Below are positions 21,304 through 34,212 of a stretch of 64,000 nt of DNA, piece by piece. The stretch's first letter is position 1. Every line of letters starts with the position of its first letter. A program made the translations under genes and the position numbers. The DNA comes from Paracentrotus lividus (lineage: Eukaryota > Echinodermata > Echinoidea > Camarodonta > Echinidae), in NCBI GenBank assembly GCA_940671915.1, contig CALNVZ010000641.1, forward strand, positions 3,656,965 through 3,720,964. The letters are read 5' to 3'. The notes below the pieces were generated by a model. It was given only the letters and a program-made list of their open reading frames with translations. It had not been told where the DNA came from and did no database searches.

Positions 21304-21331
21304 GTTTTCGTAGTGAGATTTTGTCACGAAA

Positions 21332-22151
21332 TACCGAGTGAGTCAAAAAAACTTTACACCTAGAAAAATGTCAATAAAAGAAAACCAATTATAAACCCCA
21401 AATTATGTTACATATTCTGAAAGAGTAATTCTCCCACATCTTTTGGTACCATTTTTGTTGGTATTTTTTACGCCTTGGATGAACACGACGCATTGTTTGT
21501 GAACATGTCATTTCGAATTGTGCAGAATTGGAGTAAAATCAAAACAAACAATAGCTAGAAAAAGCAACTTCATCCTGATTAAAATAGCATAACTTTTCAA
21601 CGAAAATGTTTCCGCTTAATAACTTGGCAGGGGTATTGTTTTATTATTGACTATATTTTTTATTAAATGAGATAGATCTGTAGAGTCAGGCATGAGTGAG
21701 CACACGTCAAAGACAAGATAATCTCTTTTCAGAAGTATTAAAGGCCTTTTTGGTCTGTCAGTGGCAATTTACTCTTTAATGTGTATTCATTCGTGCATAA
21801 CTTCACGAGTCAATCTAATTTCATACAAAATGTAGTCAATATGTGTAACAACACCCCTGCCAAGTTATTAAGCGGAAACTTTTTTCGTTAAAAAGTTATG
21901 CTATTTTAATCAGGATGAAGTTGCTTTTAACTAGCTTTTTGTTGTTTTGATTTTACTCCCATTCCGGCACAATTCGAAATTGACATGTTCGAACAAGCGT
22001 CGTGTTCATCCAAGCGTTTAGACATACCACACAAAAATGGTACCAGAAGATGCGGGAGGAGTTACTCTTTCAGAACATATAAAATAATTTGGGGTTTATA
22101 AATTGATTTTCTTTTTATTGACATTTTTCTAGGTGTAAAGTTTTTTTTTAC
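21332..22151. mobile_element. 850-bp palindromic element, copy 2 (decayed right end)
   Basis: Same order of blocks as copies 1 and 3. The left end reads TACCGAGTGAGTC but is preceded by AA, so the TA flank is mutated. At the right, CTAGGTGTAAAG is followed by T-rich sequence, and the terminal GACTCACTCGGTA is lost in a T-run expansion. It has more small deletions inside than the other two copies, so it is likely the oldest. Confidence 0.88.
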
Positions 22152-23664
22152 TTTTTTTTTTTCATTTCAAGATAGGAATTCTGTTTGCTTTACTGTCTTT
22201 CCTCACACGTCCGTCTGAATTCCTTCTATACAACAATGATTCGTTCTTCTGTTTCAATTCTATATAAATTAAAAAAAATTATGACCGCTCTTCTGCCAAC
22301 AAGTGCTTATTACGACCTCTGTAATGGTTTCAAACTACGGGTGCCATAGTAACAGCCATTTTTTTCCTTATTTAAAAAAAAAAAACGCCATTTCGCATCT
22401 GACGCGATTTCCTAGCAACCGAAAGGATCGCTGAGTGGAACTTTTTTTTTTTATAACGTGACTACTCAAAAATTTCTAATTGAAAAGAAAAGGATTAAAG
22501 CCAATGTCTACGTTTCATGTTATTCCAATACAAAAAATAAATTAGATATTATGCATTACATTTATCTTGTTATTATTAGAGATCACACTTCCTCTTTAAA
22601 GTATAGCGGTTAATTGCAAGTTTGAAGTAACTCATCATGATCATGTAGAGGCTATTAACTCTCTCAAAAGTGTGAAGGAAAACAAAACATTTTCCTTTTT
22701 TTCACGTTGTTTTAAGTCCTTATAAGGATTAGGCCTCAAATTCTTTTAAAACTGTTTTTATTCCACCATGCGCTTATGGCGAATGTTGGATTTTGAAAGA
22801 TCGAAGTCAAATTATTTCCACAATATGTCTAACCACATTTTAATGACTACCAAGTCATGTTTGAAAAAACACAAGTTAGTCAATTTGATTGTTGAATAGT
22901 GTTTTGTCTCAGAACAAGTGTTTTGTCTCAGGACAAGTGAATGATTCATTCGTAAAACGAAACAGATTACTTTATTCCAAAGTTTATTCATGGAGGATAT
23001 TTTCTACCGAATTTAATAAATCACATAAATGTTCATTTTACATAGACATGGTAAATGGTCATTCTTACGCGGACATTAAAATGATTGGTGACTATTCTTT
23101 TTCAAAGTAAATGGGATAAAGTTTTAATAAAGAATTGCGGAAACAGTGAGTCAGCATAAAAAACATCGAATTTACTCAAATAAAAAATTGTCGTCCTGCA
23201 ACTTCAACGTCATGTTAAGGGTGTATTATCTTTCAGACGAGTTATCTAATTCGTCTACTGCGTAAAGGTAAAACTAACTCATTTGGACGTCTTAGCAATT
23301 ATCTGTCGAGCTCTTAGGTTTATTTTCGAAGAAAATCATCTGATCTGGCCTACGGTCCATTAAGAACTAGTCATTGAACGAAAAGTGCCTGTCCAATACC
23401 CCATTGGCTAATCAATGTAAGTACTGGCACTATATTGATCTCAATGTCCATTCTTCATTCTTATTTTTCTTTTTTGTTTAATAATTAATTCTATTTTTAT
23501 TCTAATAGTATTCTAGTATTTATCCATTCATAGTACTACTACTACTACTACCACTAAGGCTACTGCTATTACAAGTAACAATAGTACTTCTTGAACTGTA
23601 TATCCTTTACTACTGCTTTATTGTTAATGATTTAAGACCGGCTTGAGTTTCTTTTGCTTCGTTT
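22152..23664. other. Non-coding AT-rich; short (ACT)n run
   Basis: T- and A-runs at 22141-22172, 22371-22384 and 22441-22453. A small (ACT)n microsatellite lies at 23532-23553. No gene recognised; the 73-codon frame at 22889-23110 has no domain. Confidence 0.5.
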
Positions 23665-23666
23665 TA

Positions 23667-24088
23667 CAGTCTGTGTTAAAAAAAATGGTACAGTCGGAAA
23701 AAATTATTTAGGTGTGAAATATTTTTATATAATGTGTATGTGGTACCAAAATAAAGCCAAAAGATTTTCCGTGCTGATGCGCTTTGTTCTGTATAATTTG
23801 CTTTCGTAAAACAAAAGTTATGCTAAATTTTGTGCGACGAGGAACAAATCGAAATTGAGGACTTCATGGCCATTATGCGAAACCTATACACAAAGAAAAA
23901 TTGATTTTTCTTGATTGTAGAAAACTAGTCATATTTCAAGAATTGCAACACCAAATGTGATGAAAAAAATTGCAGGTGAAAGTCTGATCTTCCTGCTTTA
24001 TGAAAATACCAAACAATAGCAGGCAGTGATTAAACTTCATACCATAAAAAATGTTTTCCACTTGTACCATTTTATTTGACACAGACTG
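23667..24088. mobile_element. 422-bp TA-flanked element with CAGTCTGTGT ends, copy 1
   Basis: CAGTCTGTGTTAAAAAAAAT at the left is mirrored by ATTTTATTTGACACAGACTG at the right, with TA at 23665-23666 and 24089-24090. Near each end a GGTAC word follows (ATGGTACAG / TTGTACCAT). Interior words such as GCGCTTTGTT, TTTTGTGCGACGA and ATGTTTTCCACTTGTACC recur at 29350-29704. Non-coding; Tc1/mariner-like by flank. Confidence 0.82.
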
Positions 24089-24090
24089 TA

Positions 24091-25046
24091 TTTTGCTTGA
24101 ATCATAATTCAGATTTTTTTCCAACCTTGGTATTTTGTGCGTACGATTTGATGGGAAGGGATAAGGAATACATCAATCATCATGCACATTATTTTTTATT
24201 TTGGCTTGCCAACATCGCACACAGACATGTTATAGAAACTGTCTTTATTAATTTTGTTGTTACTGTACACATGGTCTAAATTTGAAAGTTCAATGTACTG
24301 TAATTGACATTCCCCCAAATACCATGAACATGTATTCTCGTATTGATAGCTTTGTACGGTTAAAGGAATATATTCCCCGGGGAAATAGCTTAAAAATTCA
24401 TGGAATAAAAGCTTTGAATATTTAATGAACTTAAAAAGGATAATAAATGCACTTTAGGACCATTAAAACGTCTCTTAGATGTAGCATTGCTTGTGGCATT
24501 GTAGTTTTCTCATTAAGTTGTTTATCTTATCTAGCTCCTTCCATACTAAAAACTCAGGTGCCGTGAGTGTATTTGGATAATGACGCCCCTTTTTACATTA
24601 TATTTATCTTCATTCTTCTACGGCATAAAAAGATCATTTGGGGGTAAAGTAGAATAAAAAACAAACACAACAAAACAAATCAATTATAAATATGTAAATC
24701 GATTTATTTCTTTTTAAATTACCTGGAACCCTGACATCTTATAAAAACATAAACATTCAAATTAGTATTAAGATTGAAAATATTAAGGTTATATTTGGGG
24801 TAAGGATAATGTTTAGTGTTTGGAGGTCAGGTGAATCCGGGTCGCAGGTTATGAAAATACCAACTTCAAAAGATGCCACTACATTTAATACAATAAATCT
24901 TTCTTCTGAGCATGCGCCTTTAAACATATAACATCTCTACGTTAGTTCCCTCTCGAAACGGAGGAACCCCGTACTCTTGACAAGCTTGTAAATACCCCCT
25001 GACATCCACAGGGCAAAACCATCTGGGTGTGAGACAGTCCTATGGT
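24091..25046. other. Non-coding, no feature recognised
   Basis: The 67-codon frame starting at 24076 partly overlaps the element end and is not a gene candidate. Confidence 0.5.
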
Positions 25047-25264
25047 CCCTGTAACACAAAGACTTACGATTGATTTTTTCTCGGTACCCTAATTTGGAAA
25101 GTAGGTACAGTCATGGATTAGGATTAGGATATGATTCAGATTAGGGTTAGGGCTATAGGGTTGGCATTAAGAACATCAACTTTGGAGCACCCTGTCCATG
25201 ATGAGGTTACCGAGAAAAAATAAATCGTAACTTTTTATCAATCGTAAGTCTTTGTGTTACAGGG
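25047..25264. mobile_element. 218-bp MITE with CCCTGTAACACAAAG ends, copy A
   Basis: The first 28 bases (CCCTGTAACACAAAGACTTACG and beyond) are exactly mirrored at the right end. A second inner pair, TTTTTTCTCGGTA against TACCGAGAAAAAA, extends the stem. The loop contains ATTAGGATTAGG and ATTAGGGTTAGGG, telomere-like words. A close copy is at 52263-52497. Non-coding; the target duplication was not clear. Confidence 0.88.
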
Positions 25265-26030
25265 CACTGGTGTGAAAAATGCAGGAAGGCCTCACACCTC
25301 GTAAAAATGAAGGATGATGCGGGGAAAAAATTAAAAAGGGGAAGAAATTCTCTCATTTGCTATTCTGTTTAGATAGACTTGTTTTCTTAAAGTGTACAGC
25401 GGGAATATGTGCATAGCTCTCAAGAACATCAAATCCACCACTTTAAAAAAAAATTTTAAGTCCTCGCTTTTTTTTCTTCCTCTTTTTTTATTTTTTATTT
25501 TTGAATAACCCGTTTCCTCGAGCGGTCCTTCAAAGGAAAGGACTTAAGATGTTGCAAAGGAAACTCGTTGTAAAAGTACATGACCGATGTTATATTTATG
25601 ACTGTTCATCTCCGACATTTTATCGCTCTTTAAATGACCGTCAACATTCTACTCTGCTTTGTCCATAGCCGAAAACCTTCCTACGAATTAAACGTTTAGA
25701 TTCTTTATCTTGTTGTAGATTCCATTGTTTCTTAATCGCATTCAGTTCCACAAACGTGAAATAAGGGTAATGAATGGAAAGTGTATTCGATGGATGGCAT
25801 TAGATGCATAAAACCAGCATGAATAAAATATATTTGAGAGCAATGACCCTTGAATTATTTCATTATCATGAATTATTTTATTCTCTTAACCTATTTTTTT
25901 TTTTTATACCTCGTCTTCTTATAAGCTTTTCCATAATACAACGCAGCACCAACATCCACTTAATACAATGTTTTCACCCCAAATACGGTAAGATGTTAAC
26001 TATGGGGAAAATAACGTGAAATATTCATCC
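25265..26030. other. Non-coding, no feature recognised
   Basis: T-rich patch at 25466-25503. No gene seen. Confidence 0.5.
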
Positions 26031-26032
26031 TA

Positions 26033-26882
26033 TACCGAGTGAGTCAGAAAAAACTTTACACCTAGAGAAATGTCAATAAAAACAAAACCAATTTATAAAC
26101 CCCAAATTCTTATACATATTCTGAAAAAGTAACTCCTCCCGCATCTTTTGGTACTAATTTCGTGTGTTACATCTTTACGCTTGGATGAACGCAACGCATT
26201 GTTTGCGAACATGTCAATTTCGAATTGTGCCAGAATGGGAGTAAAATCAAAACAACAAAAAGCTATAAAAAAGCAACTTCATCCTGATTAAAATAGCATA
26301 ACTTTTTAACTAAAATGTCTTCCGCTTAATAATTTGGCAGGGGTGTTGTTACACATATTGTCTACATTTTGTATGAAAATGAGATAGATCTGTAGAGTCA
26401 GGCATGAGTGAGCACACGTCAAAGACAAAATAATCACTTTTCAAAAGTATTAGGAGGCCCTTTTAGGTCTGTCAGTGGTAATTTACTCTTTGATGTGTAC
26501 TCATTCGTGCATTACTTGACGAGTCAATCTAATTTTCATGCAAAATGTAGTCAATATGTGTAACAACACCCCTGCCAAGTTATTAAGCGAAAGACATTTT
26601 CGTTATAAAAATGTTAAGCAATTTTAATCAGGATGAAGTTGCTTTTTTCTAGCTTTTTGTTGTTTTGATTTTACTCCCATTCTGGCACAATTCGAAATTG
26701 ACATGTTCGCAAACAATGCGTCGTGTCCATCCATTCGTAAAGACATACCATACAAAAATGGTACCAAAAGATGCAGGAGGAGTTACTCTTTCAGAATATG
26801 TAAAATAATGTGGGGTTAATAAATTGGTTTTCTTTTTATTGACATTTTGCTAGGTGTAAAGTTTTTTTTGACTCACTCGGTA
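26033..26882. mobile_element. 850-bp palindromic TA-flanked element, copy 3
   Basis: TACCGAGTGAGTC at the left and GACTCACTCGGTA at the right, with TA on both sides (26031-26032, 26883-26884). Length 850 bp, the same as copy 1. Both arms run over the same landmarks (CTTTACACCTAG, CTTAATAA(C/T)TTGGCAGGGGTG and its mirror GGCACAATTCG/CGAATTGTGCC). No coding capacity. Confidence 0.92.
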
Positions 26883-26884
26883 TA

Positions 26885-28570
26885 CTGGAATACTGTTTTC
26901 TAGAGAGAAAAAAAAATCAAACAAAAAACAAATCAAAAAAATTAAACGGAAAAGTGCTATTACAGCAGTTAAAAATTGATTAAATGTATCTTTTTTAAAA
27001 TTAATTCATTATAGGAAAAAAATATATTAAGGGAAACTTTTTTTATATTAACATTTTGTTGAAAAATTACTAAGAAATAAAAAGCCTCCATGATATTATT
27101 GTATATTATTGTCTATAAGAGTATTGATAAAGTTTTAAGACATATGAGTATATCTTTTAATATGAAATCGGAAAAGTCGTGCTTTTCGACGACCAAAATG
27201 CACATGACAATGAGCAGAAGTATACTAAAAAGGGAAGAAATCGGGAACTTCTATTATTAAAGAATCAGGGTTTTTGGTCGCATGACGTCCGGCATGCAAT
27301 CCCGTGAATCTCTTAAAGATTAAGATAAGTGTTTAAGTGCCTTCTCACTCGGGACAACTAAGGTAGGCATAGTCAGACCTGTCAACTTCAATCATGTCAA
27401 TAGCGCCCATTACTCACTACCGTAACGCGGCTGTTCCACTGACCACTTTTAACGCGTTAGTAAATTAGCAAACAGTAGACGCTTTGGCTTATTTATCAAC
27501 GCGCTCATGACATGATGAGGACGCCCATGTTTAGACGATGCCAAACATTAGGAGTCGAAAAATCAATCTTGCGAGACTACAGAAAAACAGCAGGTTTTCG
27601 AATCGCGTCATGTTGTAATCATAGAAGTCTGTTCATATTTGGATGACATTTAGATTTATCATACGTTTAAATGGCGGGTTCTCAGCTTTGAGCTTAATCA
27701 CATTTCTATAGCACCGCACTTTTAAATGGATTTCAAGTGGTGTGCAACCCCTTAATACCATGTATACACAGCTGCACCTATATCCTGCTCATTGGTGTGT
27801 GTTGATGATATACTTGAACAGGAAACGAGAAACCTAATTAAAAGACGTTGGTCAGATTCCCCTTACAGGTATCAAAACACCCCCAAAGTCTAAAAACATT
27901 TCGCTCCTAAGAAAGTTCTTGAATGTTAAGATTAACTTTCATGTGAAAATCTTAAACAAGGAAAACACTTCTAAAAGGTTACTAGAATTCGAGTCAGATT
28001 TGCATTAAAGTGGATAAAAATCTGCATGGGATGGGGGGGGGGGGGCGCTTTGTTCCCTCTCCTTAAACAAAAAAGGCACAAAATTATGCGTTCACAAGTC
28101 ACATAATGAATTGTGTCAGGCATTGGATTCATCTGGCTACTAATATAAGTAAGCTTCGTTAAAGTGAATTAATTGTAACTTGTTTGTAATTAACTATAGA
28201 TTTATAGGGACTGATTTAGCGTTGCAACCATATTGCCTTTAAATATGAGTTCCTGATTGAATGCCTCTGCGGTGCAATACAACTAAGAAAACCAACTTAC
28301 ACTGTAATTGGCCTCAGGATTCTATTACACAAACCTCCAACATGATACAAACCATATTTCCGGCTGTCTATAGTCAATATAAGTAAACAAAATCAGAGAG
28401 CAGGTTGTTTTTATAATCAATAATTTGACCGACCGACTTCTATGGAATATTTTTCGGGTGAAATTTGTCAATTAATATAAAAACACAAGATGCAATATAA
28501 TACATAATTGTTTACATATAAGAGAATGAACACACATGCATTCATTACCTTTAATCAAACCTGCGCTTAG
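26885..28570. other. Non-coding, AT-rich first part, G-run near 28040
   Basis: A/T-rich to about 27250, then ordinary sequence. A run of 13 G lies at 28033-28045. No repeat copy or gene noticed. Confidence 0.5.
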
Positions 28571-28574
28571 CTAC

Positions 28575-28672
28575 TGCATGTGTGTGTGTATATGTGCGTC
28601 TGTATGTGTGTGTACGTGTCTGTGTGCGTGTGTGTATATATGTGTGTGTGTGTGTGACAGTGTGCGTGTGTG
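28575..28672. repeat. (GT)n microsatellite
   Basis: Imperfect TGTGTG with TATATG and TGCGTG variants, followed by a G-run at 28693-28702. The minus-strand His/Thr-rich frame over it is compositional. Confidence 0.93.
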
Positions 28673-28837
28673 CTTGTGTTTGACGTGTGAAGGGGGGGGG
28701 GGTCGATGATGGTAGGTGAATAGTGAGCGTTGTATATGATAATAATAATTTTCTCTTTATTACTGTCGCAATCTTAAGTAGATGTGGACTCATTATTGCC
28801 TTGCCCAAGCATGTACAAGTGTGCGGTCAATGACAGG

Positions 28838-28920
28838 TATTCTCGAAGGGTGAATAAAGTTAGTAGGCCTACTTAATACGTATTAACAGGCCTAATAACT
28901 TTATTCACCCTCCAAGAATA
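28838..28920 (-). repeat. 83-bp near-perfect hairpin
   Basis: Arms 28838-28870 and 28888-28920 (33 bp each) pair around a 17-base loop, TTAATACGTATTAAC-like and itself palindromic. There are three differences. In the minus-strand transcript two of them become G-U pairs, leaving only one mismatch, so that strand folds better. Size and shape fall in the range of a microRNA precursor, but a small MITE relic is at least as likely. No second copy was seen in the window. Confidence 0.6.
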
Positions 28921-29349
28921 GCGTCCTCTATAATATTCTTATCTGGATTGACCAATAGACGCTGGACAAAAACGTTTATATATTACTTTTTGAAAAGTTT
29001 TGAAAAAGAGTGTTGTCACTTAATCGTAATCTTCAATGCTTTGCCACGATTAAGTATTGGATTATTGATGTTGTATTTCTAGACAAACACCTGTATTCAC
29101 CTGTCATTATCCTTGTATAGCTATCATCGCCTCGATAACCTCTATCCGCTCATAAGTGACACATGGTCAACGAGATGCAGCTCCCGATAAGAACCAACCA
29201 CAATAGGTTCCCTTCTAATCATTGGTTACAAGGGTAAACATGAGTATTTCGTGCTGCTTTTTCAAGAGGACGTTTGTGATATCGGATTAAAATGGTTTTA
29301 AAGTGCCTTAAACGAGCACCCAAATCAAAAGGCCTAATCCTTATGCAGC
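28921..29349. other. No feature seen
   Basis: Ordinary sequence without recognised repeats. Confidence 0.5.
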
Positions 29350-29704
29350 CGTCATTGTGTAGACTGCTTATGCGCTTTGTTTTTTATAAGTTGCCCTTGT
29401 AAAGAAAAATTATGCTCAATTTTGTGCGACGAACATCTGATCAAAAGAACACACATCTAACATGTTCCTAAGCGCTGAATTATAACCATTATGTGCGAAA
29501 ACTCTACAAAGATAATAGATAACTGATCATATCTCAAGATCTACAGCACTAAATGAGATGAAACAAATTTCAAAAGAAGCCCGATTTCCTTTCTTTATGG
29601 AATATTAAACACTACTAGAATGAGATTAATTTTCATTTAAAAAAAAAAAGAGAGAAAAAAAGAAAAACGTTTTCCACTTGTACCATTTCAGTTGATACAG
29701 ACTG
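29350..29704. mobile_element. CAGTCTGTGT-ended element, copy 2, left end lost
   Basis: Shares, in order, TGCGCTTTGTT, TTATGCT(A/C)AATTTTGTGCGACGA, ATTATG(T)GCGAAA and TTTTCCACTTGTACCATT with 23667-24088, and ends ACAGACTG followed by TA. The left terminus is missing or rearranged. An A-rich run at 29640-29670 lies inside. Confidence 0.75.
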
Positions 29705-29933
29705 TACATGTGTCCTTTCAAGCAGCACGCGTAATACGCTCAATGAGATGCAAACCAAGATAGCCATGCGCCACTATTTTACAACAGTTTGCCACCTCTT
29801 TCTTGCAGTTTTACAGGGGTAAACCTGAAAGGTTTGTGCTCTTTTACTCAAGATGACGCAACACAGTGGTTGTCTGCTTGCTACTTTCACTGCTTACCTG
29901 TCAACAGAACGAGTGACGTAGACATTCAATTCC
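29705..29933. other. No feature seen
   Basis: Short spacer. The 109-codon frame at 29789-30118 spans into the following MITE and is not supported. Confidence 0.5.
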
Positions 29934-30090
29934 AGTGGCGATTCAGGGGGGGGGGCAGGGGACGCGCCGCCTCTCATATAATTTCAAACCTTTCATTGAC
30001 TGTACATGGTAAAATCGGACAATTTATGCGTCTACCTCCCATTTTCGGGTCTGGCGCCCCCTCCATTTTCAAATGCGTGGATCCGCCACT
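29934..30090. mobile_element. 157-bp MITE with AGTGGCG ends
   Basis: AGTGGCG-ATTCAGGGGG at the left is mirrored by GTGGATCCGCCACT at the right, allowing one missing G. A G-run at the left faces GCGCCCCCTCC at the right. Non-coding. The target duplication is unclear. Confidence 0.6.
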
Positions 30091-30130
30091 AAATCTTGTT
30101 ACAAGTTCAACATATTAAGTACAGTATTGC

Positions 30131-30155
30131 AAAAAAAAAAAAAAAAAAAAAAAAA
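30131..30155. repeat. A25 homopolymer
   Basis: Uninterrupted A-run; may mark an old retroposon tail, but no upstream source was recognised. Confidence 0.9.
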
Positions 30156-31530
30156 TTAAAGATCAGTTTTGTTCTTAATTTAAAATTGACACCACTGGAT
30201 TTTTCCCGTTTCTACATTTTTCTATCCGAAGGGATTCGCTATCTTTATAGAGGCTTCAGTTGATACATTATTGATTTTTGTTTATGTTTCTGTTTTAGTA
30301 TGATGTTTCGAAGGACAAGTCTACAGCCATGAATAAAACAAACTTGAACAAAATCTAATGTGTTTTACCAAATCAACTGTACATGGATATCGCCATTTAA
30401 AAATAGTACCTTGGAAAACTTTAGCATAACACTGTAGTCTATGGATTATAGTCTGTATATATCTGGTCGGTATAAAATATCGTCACGTTTTGTGAAGCGT
30501 GTGATTGTTGTTTTGAAATTATTATTCAGGGCTTTATTTAAAAAAAAAGATAATATCGTAAATATTTAGAACAAATAGGGTCGAGCAAGCTCAGATATTA
30601 AGAACAGTTAGTCGATAGTTATAAAGTCCGTTTAAAAATTAGACATTGATTATAACACTGCTTTATCTTAAGCCATTGTTCTTTATTATAAACGTTTTCC
30701 GAATCTAAAACGCTCCGGTTGAACTATCAAACACACGAAACACATAGATCTCTTTTTGCGTGGGATGCTATATGTTTAATGTGAATACTATTTCAGAAAA
30801 CAAAGTGTATGTATATTCATTTTAGATCCACTGAATTTTCAAAGGGCTTTAATAGCTAAACTTAAAGTTCAGTTTTCTAGGTGAGTCTCCCTTATGAATA
30901 AATGATATCTGTTGTTCAGCGTTAAGTTTAGATGAATGAAAGATCAGTATGATAAAAAGTTGTTTCAGTTGTATGGTTTAACGACAGTACTAATGGAAAT
31001 CTATTCTACTTAGCAAAATATGGCTATTATTCTTTGGATAAGTGCAATTGATCTTTAATGTCAAGGAATCACGTATTTTTTTCAAACACACGTTGGTACG
31101 AAAACATTGCTTCGTAGAAATATACATTGTAGTGATCAAGTTCGTTCTAAATCAGACGACAAAGAAAAAAAGAGAGAGAAAAAAAAAAAAAAATGGTTTT
31201 TATTTATGTCCATTTTATTCAGATAATGTTTATGTATACTAATTATGAATAATATAATTTGTTAATTTATAAATCGTAAAGAATGTATACTCTTCGGTTT
31301 ATTCTTGCTATTTTTCATTTGAATTGTATCAAATCAAGAACGTTATTGCAGAAGGTAAAGGTTTTCTTTAATTTTCAAGTAAATGGCACACAAAGACGAG
31401 CAGATATTTATCTATTTTCATTGTTTTGTTATTTCTCTAGGTGATGCACTACTAAGATGATCATCTTCATCTGAGAAAAACGTTTTCTTTCTTCACATTG
31501 GGTGAGTAGATTTTGTAATTTAATTTAGGC
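30156..31530. other. Non-coding AT-rich, no feature recognised
   Basis: A-rich patch at 31166-31193. No domain in any frame. Confidence 0.5.
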
Positions 31531-31663
31531 TCCCTCTCTCTCTCTTCTCTCTCTCTCTCTTTCTCTCTCTCATCTCCTCTCTCTTTCTCTATCTCCCTCT
31601 ATCTCTTTCTATCTCTTCTCTCCGTCTCTCTCTCTCTCCCGCGTCTCTCTCTCTTTCTCTCTA
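31531..31663. repeat. (CT)n microsatellite
   Basis: CTCTCT with TTTCTC and CTATCT interruptions. Confidence 0.93.
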
Positions 31664-31950
31664 AACAATAGGTTCCCATACATTATCTTTCCCCCATCGT
31701 CTCTTCAGTTATTTTGGCAGATCCAGATTTTATCGTAGTTTTAGCAATATCGATGATTTTATGCAATATGTTTGAGAATATTTTTTAGAAACTTTATTTT
31801 CATGTCAGCCAGGCGTATTTTGTTCAAAGTGAAATAAAGAGCCTTCCACAATTTTATTGTAAAATCATGTGAACTACGCTTTTGAGGATAAGACGTTGTG
31901 GGATTGTGTAGGCTTTTCCTGCTCGACCATTCACAAAATCGAAACTTCCA
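31664..31950. other. No feature seen
   Basis: AT-rich spacer. Confidence 0.5.
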
Positions 31951-32084
31951 GGGGTCCGTTTCTCGAGACGGTCAAAAGTTTAAGGTCGTGGACATCTCAT
32001 TGAAACACGTGTTATTTCTACAACACGTGTCCCTATGGGTTGTCCAAGAACGTAGACTTGTGACGGTTTGGAGAAACAGGCACC
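31951..32084. mobile_element. 134-bp palindromic MITE with GTTTCTC ends
   Basis: GGGGTCCGTTTCTC at the left faces GAGAAACAGGCACC at the right. Complementarity continues through GACGGTCAAAAGT / TTGTGACGGTTT-type sequence and ends at a centre flanked by ACACGTGTT and AACACGTGT. Nearly all of it can fold as one hairpin. The target duplication was not found. Confidence 0.7.
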
Positions 32085-34209
32085 AAGCCTTTCAAGCGGA
32101 TCGAAACTCTCAAAAACATTCAAGATAAATATTCTGATACGGGATTCAGAGCCTTATCTCTTCACCAGAATGATACCAGTATATACTAACGAAGCTCATA
32201 AAAGGGAATTTTACCCGAAGCCTAGATATATTTTTTCAGGAATTCAAAAGATTCCATTAGTGTAATTCCCCATCCGTCTTCTCTTTCTTTCCCATTTCAA
32301 TGCGCATCCCTCGATACAGAGCGTATGTAAAAAAAAAAGAAAAAAAAAAGGTAATCCATTTTTAGAGGGGCCATTTTACCACAGCTCATTCATTTTGGCT
32401 ATTATATTTTGTAAAGTATAATCTTGAGAAAAAAATCGTCACCTTTGCATGGATACCTTTCTTGAATCATAATGCACGCATAAGCAAGTAAATGGCAAAT
32501 GAAGGTGAAAGGTACAGAAACCACTTTCCCCAAGTTTTAAGAAAATGATACAAGACTAATTGATTGCTGTCCTTGCTGTCCATATAGCATTGATAGGATT
32601 GTGTGCGATGTTGTAGGACATAAGTGGACGTTTTCACTCAGTCTTTTATCCTTTCTAAAGACTTACAAAAAATCATTTAATATGTCATCTTCAATTTACT
32701 CGGTAATGTGTTACATACATGATTTAATAAAGGTATTATTGCAAAGTGTAGGAGCTTTCTTTAATTATATGATAGGTTAAACAGCAAAAAAAAGTGACCT
32801 CGGAATGTGGTACCTCTGAAAAAGGGATTACTTTTTTTTAATACCCACTGTATAGGTCAATCGACTATGGTACTCATGTCACCATTTTGATTAGATCCTT
32901 CACATTAAGATAACGACTAACATTCCTTGGACATTATTTCTTAAACTTCATTACAAACGTTAAAACCACACCGCTAAATAAGGAAACTCGATTTCCATTT
33001 CACTACAATCATGAACATGATGATTCCATTTCCTTTTGCATTCCACTGATGCGAAGAATTAACGTTGGGACTACAACATCTACTAATTTATAGATAAGCT
33101 CACGAAGATTTAATTTGAACTGGTATCCAATTCAATTGTCTTTGTACGTAACCTAATTTTTCTCTATTTTTGGACGATCTAGTTCGTGCAATTTTCTAAT
33201 CTTCACAAAAATTCGTTGGGCAAGGCTACTTTTATTAGGTGATGAAACTAAACTCCCTTGAATTAAAAAATTGAGTTGTGATATTTTGCGTAGCTGATTA
33301 TTTGGAGACTAGAAAAAAAATTGTTGAACATAAGTGTTGATATTCACTTCCGTACGTAAAAATACTCACCCCAAAGAAAAGAATAACAAAAACAAAACCA
33401 AAACAAAAGTATGGAACTACTTCTATTTATGACCCCTGCCTGTTCATACACGATAGTATTATTCGTTTAGATTTTGGCTGTAAAAATAGGAAGAATGATC
33501 AACGTGATTGGTTGGAAGATACTCAAGCAAGTGAATCAGGATTTAGTCATTCGATCTAGGATAAAGGTAAGGACAGGTATAGATACAAAAGAACAATGTA
33601 AAAGAGAATATTTCGTTCTTTGTATTTACTATTGCAAATTGACATTGCCTGGGGGAACTGACTCTTTTCTCCATTTATTCTATCTTTATATCTGTGCCAA
33701 AAACTATTTAATAATTTGAGAGAAGCTTAATTTACGAAATCATCCGGAATCTACATTTCCCTAATGACACTAACGGGATCATTATTGCATTAAGACTGCA
33801 AAAACTAGGTAGATTAATGTTCTAAAGTGACCAAATTTGCAGAAAAGTAAAGTGATTCCGCTGTTAATGAAATCTTGCTACTTTATTTATACTGAACAGG
33901 AAATTAAATTTTTATTTCAATACAAAAATAAACTGTTTTGACTTAAAAAAACATTTGTACTACTTTCTTTGTTGGTCCCTTCTTTTCCATTTGTTCCATA
34001 TCTCTCAATATATTGCTTATATTATATTTTCTGTAACGTTTCTCACATAGGGTACAGAAAACCACCTAAATAGCTTTAAAATATCAATCGTGATTGATGA
34101 TAGCGAGTTTATCATTTTACTAATATCCCTCTGAGGAATTTATAAATGATTTATTCACATTGAAGTTCAAACATGGTTGATCTTTCTACCCACAGACCGT
34201 GGATCTGTT
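32085..34209. other. Non-coding AT-rich, no feature recognised
   Basis: About 2.1 kb with no repeat copy, RNA gene or credible exon. A-rich run at 32329-32350; frames of 65-81 codons have no family resemblance. Confidence 0.5.
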
Positions 34210-34212
34210 TTA

